Shown one piece after another: positions 21,305 to 22,108 of a DNA stretch of 22,108 nucleotides. Every line of letters starts with the position of its first letter. The first letter of the stretch is position 1. The DNA lies in NCBI GenBank assembly GCA_017457465.1, contig JAFTHJ010000264.1, positions 1 to 22,108 on the forward strand, written 5' to 3'. Below the pieces are notes generated by a model. That model had not been told where the DNA came from, did not search any database, and saw only the letters and a program-made list of their open reading frames with translations. The position numbers and the translations under genes were made by a program. This DNA comes from Clostridia bacterium. Its GTDB lineage: Bacteria; Bacillota; Clostridia; Oscillospirales; CAG-272.

Positions 21305-22108
21305 GTGAGAAACAAGAGCTTATCCAAGGATTTCACACAAGGAAATATCACAAGGCAGTTGATTCTCTTTTCACTACCGTTTATGGCGTCGAACGCCCTG
21401 CAGGTTTTATATAGTACGATAGATATGGTTATCGTCGGCAAATACGTGGGAACGGCGGGACTTTCGGCGGTGTCGTTGAGCAGTCTTATCGTGAATTTTG
21501 CCACGATGGTATGTCTCGGCTTTTCAAATGCGGGACAGGTGCTTCTCTCACAGGCGCTCGGCGCTAAAAAGCGCAAGGAAATGAACGACATTATCGGAAC
21601 GCTTTTCAGCTTCAGCGTGATTCTCTCAATTGTTCTTTCGGGCGTGATGCTTCTGGTGCGTAAGGGTATACTTTATCTTATGAACGTTCCCGCCGAGTCC
21701 TACGATATGGCGATGGACTATCTCGTCATCTGCGGTGCGGGACTGATATTCACGGCGGGGTATAATATGGTCTCGGCGGTGCTTCGCGGAATGGGAGACG
21801 CCAAGCGTCCGTTTCTTTTTATCGGCATAGCCTCGGTGGTAAATCTGGTTCTTGATATTGTATTTACCGGCTTTCTCGGTTGGGGAGTCGCGGGTGCGGC
21901 TTGGGCGACTATTATCGGTCAGGCGGTGTCCTTCCTTTTCTCTCTGTTTTATCTTTTCTGGCGCAGAGAGGAGTTTGGGTTTGACTTCAAGCGTGAGAGC
22001 CTTCGTCTCAACCGTAAATACGTGGGAATGATAGTGAATCTCGGAACGCCTATGGCGATACAGTCGGGATTTATCAATCTCTCAATGCTCTTTGTGAATT
22101 CTATGATA
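21305..22108 (+). CDS. MATE family efflux transporter, C-terminus cut by window edge
   Basis: MATE transporters export drugs or metabolites by sodium or proton antiport across the cytoplasmic membrane. The frame is open for 268 codons from GTG 21305 to the right edge; family members are about 450 residues. The N-terminus SKDFTQGNITRQLILFSLPF is typical, followed by LQVLYSTIDMVIVGKYVG (first MATE signature), GFSNAGQVLLSQALGAKK, SAVLRGMGDAKRPFLF (about 158-173) and GVAGAAWATIIGQAVSF. At least six hydrophobic spans are visible. GGGAG (21289-21293) is 11 bases before the GTG, a little far, but no other start fits. Its substrate is unknown. Confidence 0.93.
   Translation, partial: MRNKSLSKDFTQGNITRQLILFSLPFMASNALQVLYSTIDMVIVGKYVGTAGLSAVSLSSLIVNFATMVCLGFSNAGQVLLSQALGAKKRKEMNDIIGTLFSFSVILSIVLSGVMLLVRKGILYLMNVPAESYDMAMDYLVICGAGLIFTAGYNMVSAVLRGMGDAKRPFLFIGIASVVNLVLDIVFTGFLGWGVAGAAWATIIGQAVSFLFSLFYLFWRREEFGFDFKRESLRLNRKYVGMIVNLGTPMAIQSGFINLSMLFVNSMI

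Overview
The window looks like a stretch of core chromosome from an anaerobic, low-to-mid GC Gram-positive bacterium. Clostridia is the best guess, perhaps Oscillospiraceae-like, but there is no rRNA to settle it. The signs are strong GGAGG-type ribosome binding sites, clear sigma-A promoters (several with extended -10 TGn), a rubrerythrin, a ferredoxin-containing aldo/keto reductase, AzlCD, and rpsO-pnp order. I see no phage, transposase, CRISPR array, tRNA or rRNA.

Layout. 1-6363 is read leftward: aroF-like DAHP synthase, a membrane-bound nucleotide-sugar 4,6-dehydratase, azlC-azlD, then rpsO (own promoter) and pnp, which runs off the left edge. A divergent promoter region at 6364-6637 leads rightward to a flavin-reductase-like gene, proA and a YfcE-type phosphodiesterase. 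An intergenic pair of facing hairpin repeats (8993-9193) separates these from leftward prmC-ddl. A second divergent region (11117-11319) drives a small membrane protein with a striking Cys/Asp/Glu tail and then mnmE. A repeat copy (13058-13148) follows, then leftward GNAT-rubrerythrin. A third divergent region (14452-14637) starts a three-gene rightward operon: a stand-alone pre-ATP-grasp-like protein, an aspartate/glutamate racemase and an unusual MurE-like ligase. This ends at a bidirectional terminator shared with leftward glnA. Finally an AKR-ferredoxin gene coupled to a DUF1893 gene, hpt, and a MATE transporter cut by the right edge.

Most genes are housekeeping: RNA decay, ribosome, tRNA modification, release-factor methylation, cell-wall precursors, nitrogen and proline metabolism, purine salvage. 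The most interesting unit is 14638-17287. A racemase and a Mur ligase that lacks the DNPR meso-diaminopimelate motif sit with what looks like the N-terminal part of an ATP-grasp amino-acid ligase whose catalytic part is missing. This suggests a cell-wall or peptide amino-acid-ligation pathway distinct from standard peptidoglycan synthesis. Secondary interests are a dispersed hairpin repeat family, a long hairpin that buries the rubrerythrin ribosome binding site, and the acidic cysteine-rich small protein. No gap between genes exceeds 300 bases.
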